Part shown: positions 51,939 to 60,796 of the stretch, in pieces | Numbering within the stretch: position 1 is the stretch's first letter | Layout: each line of letters begins with the position of its first letter | NCBI RefSeq assembly: GCF_016861845.1 | Contig: NZ_BOLV01000001.1 | Coordinates: 227,453-291,452, forward strand | DNA from: Lacticaseibacillus suilingensis | Lineage (GTDB): Bacteria; Bacillota; Bacilli; Lactobacillales; Lactobacillaceae | Direction: 5' to 3' | Length of the DNA stretch: 64,000 bases | The notes under the pieces: generated by a model | The model's input: the letters and a program-made list of their open reading frames with translations, nothing else | The model's database searches: none | What the model was told of the DNA's origin: nothing | Position numbers and translations under genes: made by a program

Positions 51939-52664
51939 TTAGCCTTGGTTTAAGGGGTCGATTTCGACATCGGCGATAACGCTGCTGGTTGCATACGGGA
52001 AGTGGCTTTCGGAGTATTCGAAAGGCTCACCTTCGTCGGTGTAGCTCGTTTGCTTGATGACCAGCACCGGGTCGTTTAACGTGGCGCCAAGGGCTTCAAC
52101 GTCATCGGTGGTCGCTTTAATGGCGTAGACCCGGCGGTGGGAGCCGGCGACGCGGATGCCGGCTTCGTGGAGCTGACGGTAAATCGAACCTTCTAGCATG
52201 GCCTCAGTCAGCGCGATGACTTTGGTGGGCATGATCGTGTGCTCATAGGAGAAAATCTTGCCATCGACATAGCGCACGCGGCGAATCACATACACCGGGT
52301 CACTGGCGCCAATGAGCAGGGCTTCTTGTTCATCCGGGGCTGGCATGCGGGCGGCAAATTCCAGTACTTTGCTTGTGACCTGGTGGCCGCGCTGCGTGGC
52401 GGTGGTGCCGAGTGGATCATCAATGGTGGTGCGAGCCGCGCCGTCATCAGGCTTGAAGTCTTTGCGTAAAAAAGTACCTGAGCCGCGCTTGGAATAAACC
52501 ACGCCTTCCACAATCAGTAGCTGCAAGGCTTTGCGAATGGTGATGCGCGTGGTGTGATAGGTTTTGGCGAGCGCTTCCTGATCTGGTAGCATCGCACCCG
52601 GCGCATAAGCCCCGGTGGTGAAGGCTTGGCGCAGTTGATTGGCAATTTGTTGATATTTGTACAT
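51939..52664 (-). CDS. GntR/HutC family regulator of the GH1 cassette
   Basis: A 241-residue regulator: winged helix in residues 1-68 (MLPDQEALAKTYHTTRITIRKALQLLIVEGVVYSKRGSGTFL) and a UTRA domain (YVIRRVRYVDGKIFSYEHTIMP, FEYSESHFPY). It resembles regulators of beta-glucoside genes. It is divergent from a 6-phospho-beta-glucosidase gene and probably controls it through repeats in the shared 170-bp gap. GGAGGGG lies upstream of the start on the minus strand. Its 3' end lies almost against R1 element E and no ordinary terminator is seen. Confidence 0.88.
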   Translation of the reverse strand: MYKYQQIANQLRQAFTTGAYAPGAMLPDQEALAKTYHTTRITIRKALQLLIVEGVVYSKRGSGTFLRKDFKPDDGAARTTIDDPLGTTATQRGHQVTSKVLEFAARMPAPDEQEALLIGASDPVYVIRRVRYVDGKIFSYEHTIMPTKVIALTEAMLEGSIYRQLHEAGIRVAGSHRRVYAIKATTDDVEALGATLNDPVLVIKQTSYTDEGEPFEYSESHFPYATSSVIADVEIDPLNQG

Positions 52665-52757
52665 CGGAACCCCTCCTTGGGTCTGAGCCGACTTGTCGTT
52701 TCTATTGTACCGTACTTAACCGGCAAAACAATCCACGAGAAAAATATGTATATACTT

Positions 52758-52788
52758 TTTTCGAGAAAAGGCTTTTATTTTCGAGAAA
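52758..52788. promoter_or_regulatory. Two direct repeats in the gntR-GH1 gap
   Basis: TTTTCGAGAAA occurs at 52758-52768 and 52778-52788, exactly 20 bp apart, on the same face of the helix. A related CGAGAAA lies near 52736. They are candidate binding sites for the adjacent GntR protein. Confidence 0.6.
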
Positions 52789-52833
52789 GGCATGGCACAA
52801 TGGTAGCGAATACAAGATAGGAGGATGCAGCAA

Positions 52834-54207
52834 ATGAGTCAAGCATTGCCAAAAGGATTTTTGTGGGGGAATTCGACCTCCAGTATGCAAACCGAAGGCG
52901 CCTGGGATGAAGGCGGCAAAGGCAAATCAGTTTATGACGTGCGGCCAGCCACCAAAGACGCTTCCGACTGGCATGTCGCCGTTGACGACTACCACCGCTA
53001 TGACGAAGATATTGCACTGATGGCTAATCAAGGCATGAACTGCTATCGGTTCCAGATTTCCTGGAGTCGCGTGTGCCCAACCGGGGATGGCGAGTTCAAC
53101 GAAGAAGGCATCAAGTTCTATTCCGACCTGATCGACAAGTTGATCAAGGCCGGCATCACCCCGATGATTTGCCTGTATCACTTCGATATGCCGCTGGCGT
53201 TGGCTGAAAAGTACAACGGTTTTGCCAGTCGGCATGTCGTTGAAGCCTTCATTCGCTTCGGCGCCAAAATGGTCGACGAATTTGCCGACCGGGTGCCATA
53301 CTGGATTACCTTCAATGAACAGAACCTGTACTTCATGTCCGACGCCTACCGCATTGCCGGTGATTTGAATGGTGAACGTAGCACCAACGCGCTTTACACC
53401 ATCAGCCACCATGTGATGGCCGCCCACGCCGGCGTGGCCAACTACCTGCATGCTCATTCCGAGGCCAAAATCGGTGGCATGTTGGCTTATAGCGAAGTTT
53501 ATCCGGCCAGCTCCAAGCCGCTGGACATTATGTATGCTCGCCAGCTGGATGAATTTTTGAATAAGAACTTGATTGATGTCTTCACCGCGGGCCATTACTC
53601 CACGGAAGTGATGAATTTCGTCAAAACCCACGACATTGACATGGACTTCACTGAGGAAGACAAGGCCAGCTTCGCCGCGCTGAAGAGCGACTTTTTTGCC
53701 TTCAGTTATTACCGCAGTGACCAAATCAACTCCGACAAGGTGCCCGTCAACACCATTCCTAACCAGTACCTGGACTACGGCGGCGAGCCCGTGCCAGGCC
53801 AGCGCGTGAATGAATGGGGCTGGAACATTGATCCGCTCGGCTTCCGCGATATTTTGACCAAAGTGTACAACCAGTATCACTTGCCAATGTTCCCCATCGA
53901 AAACGGGATTGGCATTCGTGAAACGTATACCGGTAAAGAAATTCAGGATGACTACCGGATTGACTACCACCGCGTCCACATTCAGGCGCTGAAGGATGCT
54001 GTTTATCAAGATGGCGTGGATGTCATCGGCTACCTCGGCTGGGGCCTGATCGACATTCCTAGCTCAAGCGGCAACATGGACAAGCGCTACGGCATGGTCT
54101 ATGTCAACCGCACCAACACTGACCTCCGTGATCTCAAGCGCGTTCCAAAGAAGTCCTACGCTTGGTTCAAACAAGTCATCGCCTCTAACGGCGCCCAACT
54201 TGACTAA
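52834..54207 (+). CDS. GH1 family 6-phospho-beta-glucosidase (second)
   Basis: A 457-residue GH1 enzyme, only distantly like the one at 22552. Acid/base Glu162 is in TFNEQN (Gln in place of the common Pro) and the nucleophile Glu356 in IENGIG. The C-terminal NMDKRYGMVYVN stretch carries the Lys-x-Tyr pattern for a phosphate group. No PTS gene is adjacent, so transport must come from elsewhere. The start at 52834 leaves AGGAGG nine bases upstream. With the divergent GntR gene it forms a two-gene cassette between two R1 pairs in the glycogen region. Confidence 0.87.
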   Translation: MSQALPKGFLWGNSTSSMQTEGAWDEGGKGKSVYDVRPATKDASDWHVAVDDYHRYDEDIALMANQGMNCYRFQISWSRVCPTGDGEFNEEGIKFYSDLIDKLIKAGITPMICLYHFDMPLALAEKYNGFASRHVVEAFIRFGAKMVDEFADRVPYWITFNEQNLYFMSDAYRIAGDLNGERSTNALYTISHHVMAAHAGVANYLHAHSEAKIGGMLAYSEVYPASSKPLDIMYARQLDEFLNKNLIDVFTAGHYSTEVMNFVKTHDIDMDFTEEDKASFAALKSDFFAFSYYRSDQINSDKVPVNTIPNQYLDYGGEPVPGQRVNEWGWNIDPLGFRDILTKVYNQYHLPMFPIENGIGIRETYTGKEIQDDYRIDYHRVHIQALKDAVYQDGVDVIGYLGWGLIDIPSSSGNMDKRYGMVYVNRTNTDLRDLKRVPKKSYAWFKQVIASNGAQLD

Positions 54208-54219
54208 CTGACTGGGGCC

Positions 54220-54447
54220 GCGGGGGCAGGCACAGCAGGCGCCGGGGCCAAAAGTGGCCCTGCAGTGGGGCCGGGCCGAGCCAAGGTCTCGGCCCTCAAT
54301 CCGGAGCCTCGACTCGCTGTGCTCGCCTTCGAGTCTCCGGATTGTCCCCGAAAAATAAGGTAAGCCTGCTAAAAGCGCAGTCTTACCTTATTTTTCGTTT
54401 CACAGCAGGACCACTTTTACCCCTCTGCCTGCCGCACCTGCCCCCGC
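54220..54447 (+). repeat. R1 element F
   Basis: A 228-bp element starting 12 bp after the GH1 stop. P2 GGGCCGAG/CTCGGCCC (54273-54280, 54288-54295), P3 CAATCCGGAG/CTCCGGATTG (54297-54306, 54335-54344), P4 GAAAAATAAGGTAAG and complement (54350-54364, 54382-54396), then CGTTTCAC (54396-54403). P4 differs from element E by a C-G to A-T pair change. The 3' flank is CTCGATAGCG. Confidence 0.75.
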
Positions 54448-54665
54448 TCGATAGCGAGATGACCGCTATGGTTTTGCTGCTACGAGCGGGGTGGCTGCTA
54501 CGAGCGGGGTGGCTGTTACCATGGGGGTTCGGCCACAGAGGACGTTTTACATTGGCTAATCGAGAACGCGAAACCGGGTTAGCGCGTCATTTGGTGATTG
54601 ATCTGAAGCAGTTTTTGGTGGTGTCTGCGCGCAACGCATTAACACTTGCTCGATACTGTTATCAA
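54448..54665. other. Spacer between R1 elements F and D, with an 18-bp tandem repeat
   Basis: GCTGCTACGAGCGGGGTG is repeated directly at 54476-54493 and 54494-54511, with a partial third unit. I see no gene here. The right end CGATACTGTTATCAAG matches other R1 flanks. Confidence 0.55.
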
Positions 54666-54901
54666 GCGGGGAAGGGTGGTGAGGCAAAGGGACGGGGTGG
54701 TCCAGCAGCGAAACATTCATCACACGAGGAGACTGCGCCCTTTGCAGGCTACTCCTGTGGTGAATGGGGGCAACTTTGAGACGACATGGAGCGCGCCAGC
54801 GCGATGGTCGGCTCAAAGTTGAGGCTGGAGACCGCTGTTTGGCTCCAGCCGGCCCCCGCAGCAGGACCACCCTGTCCCGGCGCCACACCGCCCTTCCCCG
54901 C
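54666..54901 (-). repeat. R1 element D (inverted relative to F)
   Basis: A 236-bp element on the minus strand. Outer arms of about 44 bp start GCGGGGAAGGG. P2 GGCTGGAG/CTCCAGCC (54823-54830, 54843-54850), P3 CAACTTTGAG/CTCAAAGTTG (54771-54780, 54812-54821), P4 near 54714-54765 with CATTCA/TGAATG and AGGAG/CTCCT arms. It lies 92 bp before the glgB promoter. Confidence 0.72.
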
Positions 54902-54989
54902 GGTAGTTCAGGCCTATCACAGCCAAAGTGGTAGGCCTTTTTGTGTGCTGCGAGCGCGAGGCTTATCGCGAGGGAAAAACGCAAACACG

Positions 54990-54998
54990 TGCTATACT
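54990..54998 (+). promoter_or_regulatory. glgB promoter, extended -10
   Basis: TGC followed by TATACT at 54993-54998, 38 bp before the start codon. It shows that glgBAP and the GH13 gene have their own promoter, apart from glgCD. Confidence 0.6.
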
Positions 54999-55035
54999 CG
55001 CGGTGGAAACGCTAACAGAAAGCGAGGGGATGGCA

Positions 55036-56889
55036 ATGGCGGAGGAGCTTTTGCCGTGGCTGTATCTGTTCAATCGCGGGGAGGATACGCAGGCGTATCA
55101 CCGGTTTGGGGCGCATCAAGTCGCGCCAGGGCAATGGCGGTTTGTGGTATGGGCGCCGCATGCGCAGGCCCTGGCGATTGTTGGTGATTTTTCAGCTTGG
55201 CAACCGTTGCCGCTGACCGCAGTTGAGGAAACTGGGGTGTGGCAAGGCACCTTTGAAGCGGCAGCTGGGCAGCTCTACAAGGTGCAGATCACGACTGGCA
55301 GCGGTGAGACCCTAGAGAAAATCGACCCGTTTGCCTTTGCGTTTGAGCGCAAGCCGGGCACCGCGGCCCGGTTAGTGGCGGAACTGGATTATGAGTGGCG
55401 TGACCGCAAGTGGCTCGCGCATCGTCAGCAAAGCCGGGCCTATGACCAGCCGCTGAATATTTACGAGCTGCACTTAGGCTCGTTCAAACGCCATGACGAC
55501 GGCAGTTACCTGACATACTTAGAAGCGATCGATGAAGTCTTGCCCTATGTGAAGAAAATGGGGTACACCCACATCGAATTAATGCCGCTGATGGAGCATT
55601 TGCTTGATGCCAGCTGGGGTTATCAATTAATGGGCTACTATGCGCCGACCAGCCGCTTTGGAGCGCCAGCGGAGTTTCAAGCGTTTGTTGATGCGGCGCA
55701 CCGGTTGGGGCTGGGCGTGATTATGGATTGGGTGCCAGGACACTTCATTCGTAACACCGATACCTTGGCTCAGTTTGACGGCACGCCGACCTTTGAGTAT
55801 CAAGACCCGCATCGCGCGGATAACGTGCGGTGGGGCACCTGGAACTTTGACCTTGGCAAAACCCAAGTGCAGAGTTTTTTGATTTCCAGTGCGATGTTTT
55901 GGCTGCAAGTCTATCATCTCGACGGGTTGCGGGTGGACGCGGTGTCCAACATGTTGTACATGGATTACGACGCCGGCAAAGAGCACGACCGCAACCAAAC
56001 TGGCGGGCGGGAAAACCTCGAAGGCATAGCGTTTTTGCGGCGGCTCAATACGGAAGTGTTTGCCGCCCATCCTGATGTGTTGATGATTGCCGAGGAGAGC
56101 TCTGACTTTCCGCAAGTGTCGGCGCCAGTTGATGCGGGCGGGCTGGGCTTTAACTACAAATGGAACATGGGCTGGATGAACGACACGCTGCGCTACTTCA
56201 GCCTCGATCCTAGCGTGCGGCTGGCGCATCCGGAGCTGCTGACGTTTTCTTGGGTGTATATGCATAACGAACAGTTCATTCTGCCGTTTTCCCATGATGA
56301 GGTGGTGCACGGCAAAAAGTCGCTGATGCACAAAATGCCTGGCGACCGGTACAACCAGTTTGCAAACTTGCGGACGATGATGGTGTGGCAGATGACTTTT
56401 CCCGGCAAAAAGTTGCTTTTCATGGGTAGCGAGTGGGGGCAATTCCTGGAGTGGCGGGATTGGAGCCAGCTGGAATGGCGCGACTTGGCCGATCCGCTGA
56501 ACGCGGCGATGCAACAATTCACCGCGACCCTCAACAAACTGTATCGGCGCACGTCAAGTCTGTGGGCCCGCGACCATTCGCCGGCGGGTATTCAGATTAC
56601 CATTGGGGATAGCAATCAGTACCTGAGCTACATTCGGTGGGGCAAAGGGCAAGACTTTCTCGTGGTGGCACTGAACCTGATGCCAGAAGAACGTCAACAT
56701 TTCATCGTGCCGGTGCCGCGTAGTGGGACCTATACCGTAGTGCTGAATACCGAGAGCTATCACTTTGGCGGTACCTGGCGGCGGCTGCAGCGGACGCTGC
56801 GCACGCGCGGGGTGCCGGCGGGTGATCAACCTGATAGCGTGGAAGTGGTTCTGCCAGCAATGGGCGCGCTGCTGATTGAGCAGCGGTAA
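55036..56889 (+). CDS. glgB: 1,4-alpha-glucan branching enzyme
   Basis: A 617-residue GH13 enzyme that makes the alpha-1,6 branches of glycogen. An N-terminal CBM48-like domain (FGAHQVAPGQWRFVVWAPHAQALAIVGDFSAW) precedes the barrel. Catalytic residues by homology: Asp near 300 in DGLRVDAVSNM, Glu near 352 in IAEESS, and Asp near 420 in SHDEVVHGK. The second ATG at 55036 is preferred because the GAGGGG ribosome site then lies six bases upstream. It opens the glgB-glgA-glgP-GH13 operon. Confidence 0.93.
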   Translation: MAEELLPWLYLFNRGEDTQAYHRFGAHQVAPGQWRFVVWAPHAQALAIVGDFSAWQPLPLTAVEETGVWQGTFEAAAGQLYKVQITTGSGETLEKIDPFAFAFERKPGTAARLVAELDYEWRDRKWLAHRQQSRAYDQPLNIYELHLGSFKRHDDGSYLTYLEAIDEVLPYVKKMGYTHIELMPLMEHLLDASWGYQLMGYYAPTSRFGAPAEFQAFVDAAHRLGLGVIMDWVPGHFIRNTDTLAQFDGTPTFEYQDPHRADNVRWGTWNFDLGKTQVQSFLISSAMFWLQVYHLDGLRVDAVSNMLYMDYDAGKEHDRNQTGGRENLEGIAFLRRLNTEVFAAHPDVLMIAEESSDFPQVSAPVDAGGLGFNYKWNMGWMNDTLRYFSLDPSVRLAHPELLTFSWVYMHNEQFILPFSHDEVVHGKKSLMHKMPGDRYNQFANLRTMMVWQMTFPGKKLLFMGSEWGQFLEWRDWSQLEWRDLADPLNAAMQQFTATLNKLYRRTSSLWARDHSPAGIQITIGDSNQYLSYIRWGKGQDFLVVALNLMPEERQHFIVPVPRSGTYTVVLNTESYHFGGTWRRLQRTLRTRGVPAGDQPDSVEVVLPAMGALLIEQR

Positions 56890-56902
56890 GGAGGCAGCAA
56901 CA

Positions 56903-58339
56903 ATGAAAGTCTTATTTGCAGCAGCGGAAGGCGTTCCGTTTTATAAAACCGGCGGGCTCGGTGATGTCGCTTATGCGCTGCCTAAGACCTTGCGCCAGGC
57001 GGGGGTCGATATTCGGGTGGTGTTGCCATACTACGGTCAATTATTTCCCGCGCAATATCGCGCGCAGGTGTCAGATGTCGCCCAGTTTACCGTCATGGTT
57101 GGGGGCGAGCAGAAGTATGTGGGCATCAAGCAACTGCAATTAGGCACGGTGCCGTATTATTTCATCGACAACGAGGAATTCTTTGGGCGCGAAGGACTGT
57201 ATGGGTACTGGGATGATGGCGGGCGGTTTGGCTTTTTCCAAATGGCGATTATCGAGATGCTACAGGTCATCGACTTTATTCCTGACGTCTTACATCTCAA
57301 TGACTGGCACACCGCGTTCATTCCGGTGCTGCTGAAGGACAAATACAGCTGGATTACGCCTTATCAAAGCATCAAAACCCAGCTGACCATTCACAATCTG
57401 CAATTTCAAGGCTGGTTCCCACCGGCAGTACTCACTGATGTGTTTGGGATCGGCCGTCAGTTCTTTCACGATGATGGGTATGCTCAAAACGGGGCAGTGA
57501 ATTTCCTTAAAGGCGGCATCAACTTCGCCGATTTGGTATCGACGGTGAGCCCCAGCTATGCCCGGGAAATTCAAACCCCGCAGTTTGGCGAGCATCTCGA
57601 TGGTACCTTGCGTAAGCAGGCAGGTAAATTGGTTGGAATCTTGAACGGCATTGATACCCAGCTTTATGATCCAGCCACCGATAAACATTTGCCGGCGCAT
57701 TACACGGCCGGTGATTTAAGTGGTAAGGCCAAGGATAAGCGCGCCTTGCAGCGCAGTGTGGGCTTGCCACAACGTAAAGTGCCGTTATTTGGCATCGTGT
57801 CGCGGCTGACCCGGCAAAAAGGCATGGATCAGTTGCTGACGGCGCTGAATGTGCTGCTACCAGGCGAGGACATTCAAGTGGTGATGCTTGGCACCGGTGA
57901 TTCCGAGCTGGAAGTGGGTTTTAATACCTTGCGCGATCGGTTTGCTGGCAAGGTGGCTAGCTTGGTCAAGTTTGATGAGGCCCTAGCCCAGCAAATTTAT
58001 GCCGGGGCCGATTTCTTCGTGATGCCAAGCGCCTTTGAACCCAGCGGCCTGGCCCAAATGATGGCCATGCGTTACGGCACCTTGCCTATTGTGCATGAAA
58101 CCGGCGGCCTGCGTGATTCGGTGACCCCGTATGACGCCACGACCGGCGCCGGCACCGGGTTTTCGTATTATGATTTCACGCCGCAAGTCTTGATTGACAC
58201 CTTGGTGCGCGCGGCTCAGGTCTACCGTAATGAGCCGGCAGCGTATCAGCAGTTGCAGCAACAAGCCATGGCGGCAGATTTCGCCTGGCCCAAAGCTGCC
58301 AAGCAATATCTGAGCGGGTATGAGCGATTGCTAGGCTAA
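56903..58339 (+). CDS. glgA: Glycogen synthase
   Basis: A 478-residue GT5 glycosyltransferase that elongates glycogen from ADP-glucose. The N-terminal KTGGLGDV (residues 15-22) binds the nucleotide sugar; the C-terminal domain has GIVSRLTRQKGMDQL and PSAFEPSGLAQMMAMRYGTLPIVHETGGL. AAGGAGG precedes the ATG at 56903, 13 bp after glgB. The length is standard for bacterial GlgA. Confidence 0.95.
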   Translation: MKVLFAAAEGVPFYKTGGLGDVAYALPKTLRQAGVDIRVVLPYYGQLFPAQYRAQVSDVAQFTVMVGGEQKYVGIKQLQLGTVPYYFIDNEEFFGREGLYGYWDDGGRFGFFQMAIIEMLQVIDFIPDVLHLNDWHTAFIPVLLKDKYSWITPYQSIKTQLTIHNLQFQGWFPPAVLTDVFGIGRQFFHDDGYAQNGAVNFLKGGINFADLVSTVSPSYAREIQTPQFGEHLDGTLRKQAGKLVGILNGIDTQLYDPATDKHLPAHYTAGDLSGKAKDKRALQRSVGLPQRKVPLFGIVSRLTRQKGMDQLLTALNVLLPGEDIQVVMLGTGDSELEVGFNTLRDRFAGKVASLVKFDEALAQQIYAGADFFVMPSAFEPSGLAQMMAMRYGTLPIVHETGGLRDSVTPYDATTGAGTGFSYYDFTPQVLIDTLVRAAQVYRNEPAAYQQLQQQAMAADFAWPKAAKQYLSGYERLLG

Positions 58340-58396
58340 ACGCCACGTTCTGAACCGCGGCGTGTCGCTATTCAGGCGAGGTAAGGAGGAATTTTT

Positions 58397-60787
58397 TTGC
58401 TCACGACAAAGGCATTTATGCGGACGCTTCACGACAATGCACTGGGTTTGTTTGCCGATGAACTCACGCATCTGTCCACCCAGCAACAATATCAAGCAGT
58501 AGCCGTCACCATCAAAGGCTATTACGGCAAGCAATGGGCCGCCACCAAGGCGCAAGCAGACGCGAAGCAAACCAAGCAAGTTTATTATTTTTCCATTGAA
58601 TTCATGCCCGGGCGCCTCATGGCCTCCAATCTGCTGAACCTTGGGATCAAGGACACAGTGGAGGCTGGGCTGCGCGAGCTCGGGTTGGACCCAGCCGCCA
58701 TTTATGCGGCGGAAGTGGATCCCGGCCTCGGCAATGGCGGCTTGGGCCGCTTGGCGAGTGCGTTTTTGGATAGCATGGCTTCGGTGGGGATGGCAGGTAA
58801 TGGCAATGGGATTCGCTACCAATACGGTCTGTTTCAGCAGCGCTTCGTCGATGGTTACCAAGTGGAGCTGCCAGATGACTGGTTGCGCGAGCCGAACATG
58901 TGGGAAACGCGCAAAGAAAATCGCGCCGTAATCATTAAATATGGTGGCCAAGTCGAGCTCCGGCCGCGGGCTAATGGCAGCCTGCAGGCCATTTATCACA
59001 ATACTGATGATGTGCTGGCGGTACCTTATGACACGCCGATGGTAGGCTATCGCACCGGCGTGGTGAACACGATGCGGCTGTGGCAAGCGGAAAGCGTGCC
59101 TGGTCGGGCCCATAATTTGGCTGATAAAGCGCGGGTGGATGCCATTACCCAAATTCTATATCCCGATGACTCTGACAGCGCCGGGCGTGAATTGCGGCTG
59201 CGGCAGGAGTATTTCTTCGTGTCGGCAGGCATTCAAAGCATTATGACGCACTTCAAGCGATTCCATCAGGAACTGAACCTGCTGCCGAAGTTCGTGGCGA
59301 TTCACATCAACGACACCCATCCCGCTATGGCGGTGCTGGAGCTGATGCGCATTTTGCTTGACGAAGAGGAGCTTGATTGGGACGAGGCGTGGCGGCTGAC
59401 GGTCGCCACGCTGAGCTACACCAACCACACCCTGATGGCTGAGGCCTTGGAAACTTGGCCAGAGGCGATGTTTGCCGGGCTGCTGCCACGCTTGTATCAG
59501 ATTGCGGGTGAAATCGATCGCCGCTTCCGCGCTCGCTACCGCCAGCAGTATGGGGACTTGCTGGTCAATCGAGTGGCACCGTTGGGGGATGGCCAGCTGC
59601 GGATGGCTTATCTGGCTGTCATTGGTAGCCATGCCGTCAACGGCGTGGCCAAACTGCATAGTGAGCTGCTCAAAACCCGGGTGCTCAAAGACTTATACGC
59701 GATTTTTCCTGAGCGCTTCAGCAACCAAACCAACGGCATTACGCCCCGGCGGTGGGTGCAGTTAGCAGACGAGCCGCTGGCACAGTTGATCGATAGCAAA
59801 ATCGGCCAACCTTGGCGGCGCGATCCCATGTTGCTGCGCCGGCTTAGCCAGTATGAAAATAACGATGAGTTTTTGATGGCCCTGAATGCCGCCAAGTTGG
59901 CGAATAAGCAGCGATTGGCGCAAGTGATTGAGCACCAGCTAGGCCTCAAAGTCAATCCGCAGGCGATGTTCGACGTCCAGATCAAGCGCCTGCACGCGTA
60001 CAAACGGCAGTTGCTACATGTGTTTGGCATTTTAGAAGCATACTTAGCCCTGAAAAAAGGGGAAAAGCGGCCTCCGCGAGTTCATGTGTTCGGCGCCAAA
60101 GCCGCCCCGAGTTATCAATATGCTAAAGCCGTGATCAAGCTGATGAACGCCGTGGCGGATATGGTGAATCATGATCCCGCCGTCAATCAAAGTTTGCAGG
60201 TGGCCTTTTTACCGAATTACGGCGTCACCTTAGCCGAGCAAATTGTGCCAGCAGCGGATATTTCCGAGCAAATCTCCCTGGCCGGCACCGAAGCTTCAGG
60301 CACGTCGAATATGAAGCTGATGGCCACCGGAGCGATTACGCTGGCGACGCTTGATGGCGCCAATATCGAAATCCGGCAAGCGGCTGGTGAGCGGGCGATG
60401 GCCACTTTTGGCTTAACCAGCGAGCAGGTGGCCTTCGCGCAGCAAAACCAATCGTACCGCGCGGCAGCCCAATATGAAGCTGACCCGACGCTGCATCGTA
60501 TTGTGGATATGCTGACAGACGGCTCGATTCCGGGGGTAGAATCTGAGGGGCGGATGATTCGCACTGAATTGCTGGATTATAATGATAGCTATTTTGTGTT
60601 GGCTGATTTCGCCAGTTATGTGGCTGCCAGTCGCAAGCTGGATCAGTTGTGGGCGGAACCCAAGGCCTGGGCCAAGCTGGCACTGGCTAACATTGCTGCC
60701 AGTGGCCAATTCTCGGCTGATTTCACCGTTGAACGCTATGGCCGCGATATCTGGCAGGTGCTGCCCAGCCAGCCGATTGAAAGCTAG
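58397..60787 (+). CDS. glgP: Glycogen phosphorylase
   Basis: A 796-residue GT35 enzyme that releases glucose-1-phosphate from glycogen with phosphate. YYFSIEFMPGRLMASNLLNLGI and DPGLGNGGLGRLASAFLDSMAS are typical early motifs; the PLP lysine lies near residue 640 in EASGTSNMKLMATGA. The start is TTG at 58397, with AAGGAGG eight bases upstream; an in-frame ATG at 58418 lacks a ribosome site. It follows glgA by 57 bp in the same operon, so synthesis and breakdown genes are expressed together. Confidence 0.94.
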   Translation: MLTTKAFMRTLHDNALGLFADELTHLSTQQQYQAVAVTIKGYYGKQWAATKAQADAKQTKQVYYFSIEFMPGRLMASNLLNLGIKDTVEAGLRELGLDPAAIYAAEVDPGLGNGGLGRLASAFLDSMASVGMAGNGNGIRYQYGLFQQRFVDGYQVELPDDWLREPNMWETRKENRAVIIKYGGQVELRPRANGSLQAIYHNTDDVLAVPYDTPMVGYRTGVVNTMRLWQAESVPGRAHNLADKARVDAITQILYPDDSDSAGRELRLRQEYFFVSAGIQSIMTHFKRFHQELNLLPKFVAIHINDTHPAMAVLELMRILLDEEELDWDEAWRLTVATLSYTNHTLMAEALETWPEAMFAGLLPRLYQIAGEIDRRFRARYRQQYGDLLVNRVAPLGDGQLRMAYLAVIGSHAVNGVAKLHSELLKTRVLKDLYAIFPERFSNQTNGITPRRWVQLADEPLAQLIDSKIGQPWRRDPMLLRRLSQYENNDEFLMALNAAKLANKQRLAQVIEHQLGLKVNPQAMFDVQIKRLHAYKRQLLHVFGILEAYLALKKGEKRPPRVHVFGAKAAPSYQYAKAVIKLMNAVADMVNHDPAVNQSLQVAFLPNYGVTLAEQIVPAADISEQISLAGTEASGTSNMKLMATGAITLATLDGANIEIRQAAGERAMATFGLTSEQVAFAQQNQSYRAAAQYEADPTLHRIVDMLTDGSIPGVESEGRMIRTELLDYNDSYFVLADFASYVAASRKLDQLWAEPKAWAKLALANIAASGQFSADFTVERYGRDIWQVLPSQPIES

Positions 60788-60796
60788 GTGAAGGTC

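Noticed and set aside
52927..54009. A 360-codon open frame on the minus strand
   Set aside because: It is antisense to the GH1 gene, which has clear catalytic motifs; the shadow has none.
54476..54516. Possible short CRISPR-like repeat
   Set aside because: Two 18-bp units follow each other directly with no spacer; this is a simple tandem duplication. No cas gene is present.
54342..54779. A 145-codon frame across R1 element F and its spacer
   Set aside because: It runs through hairpin arms and a tandem repeat, lacks a ribosome site and family motifs, and the homologous elements do not keep the frame.
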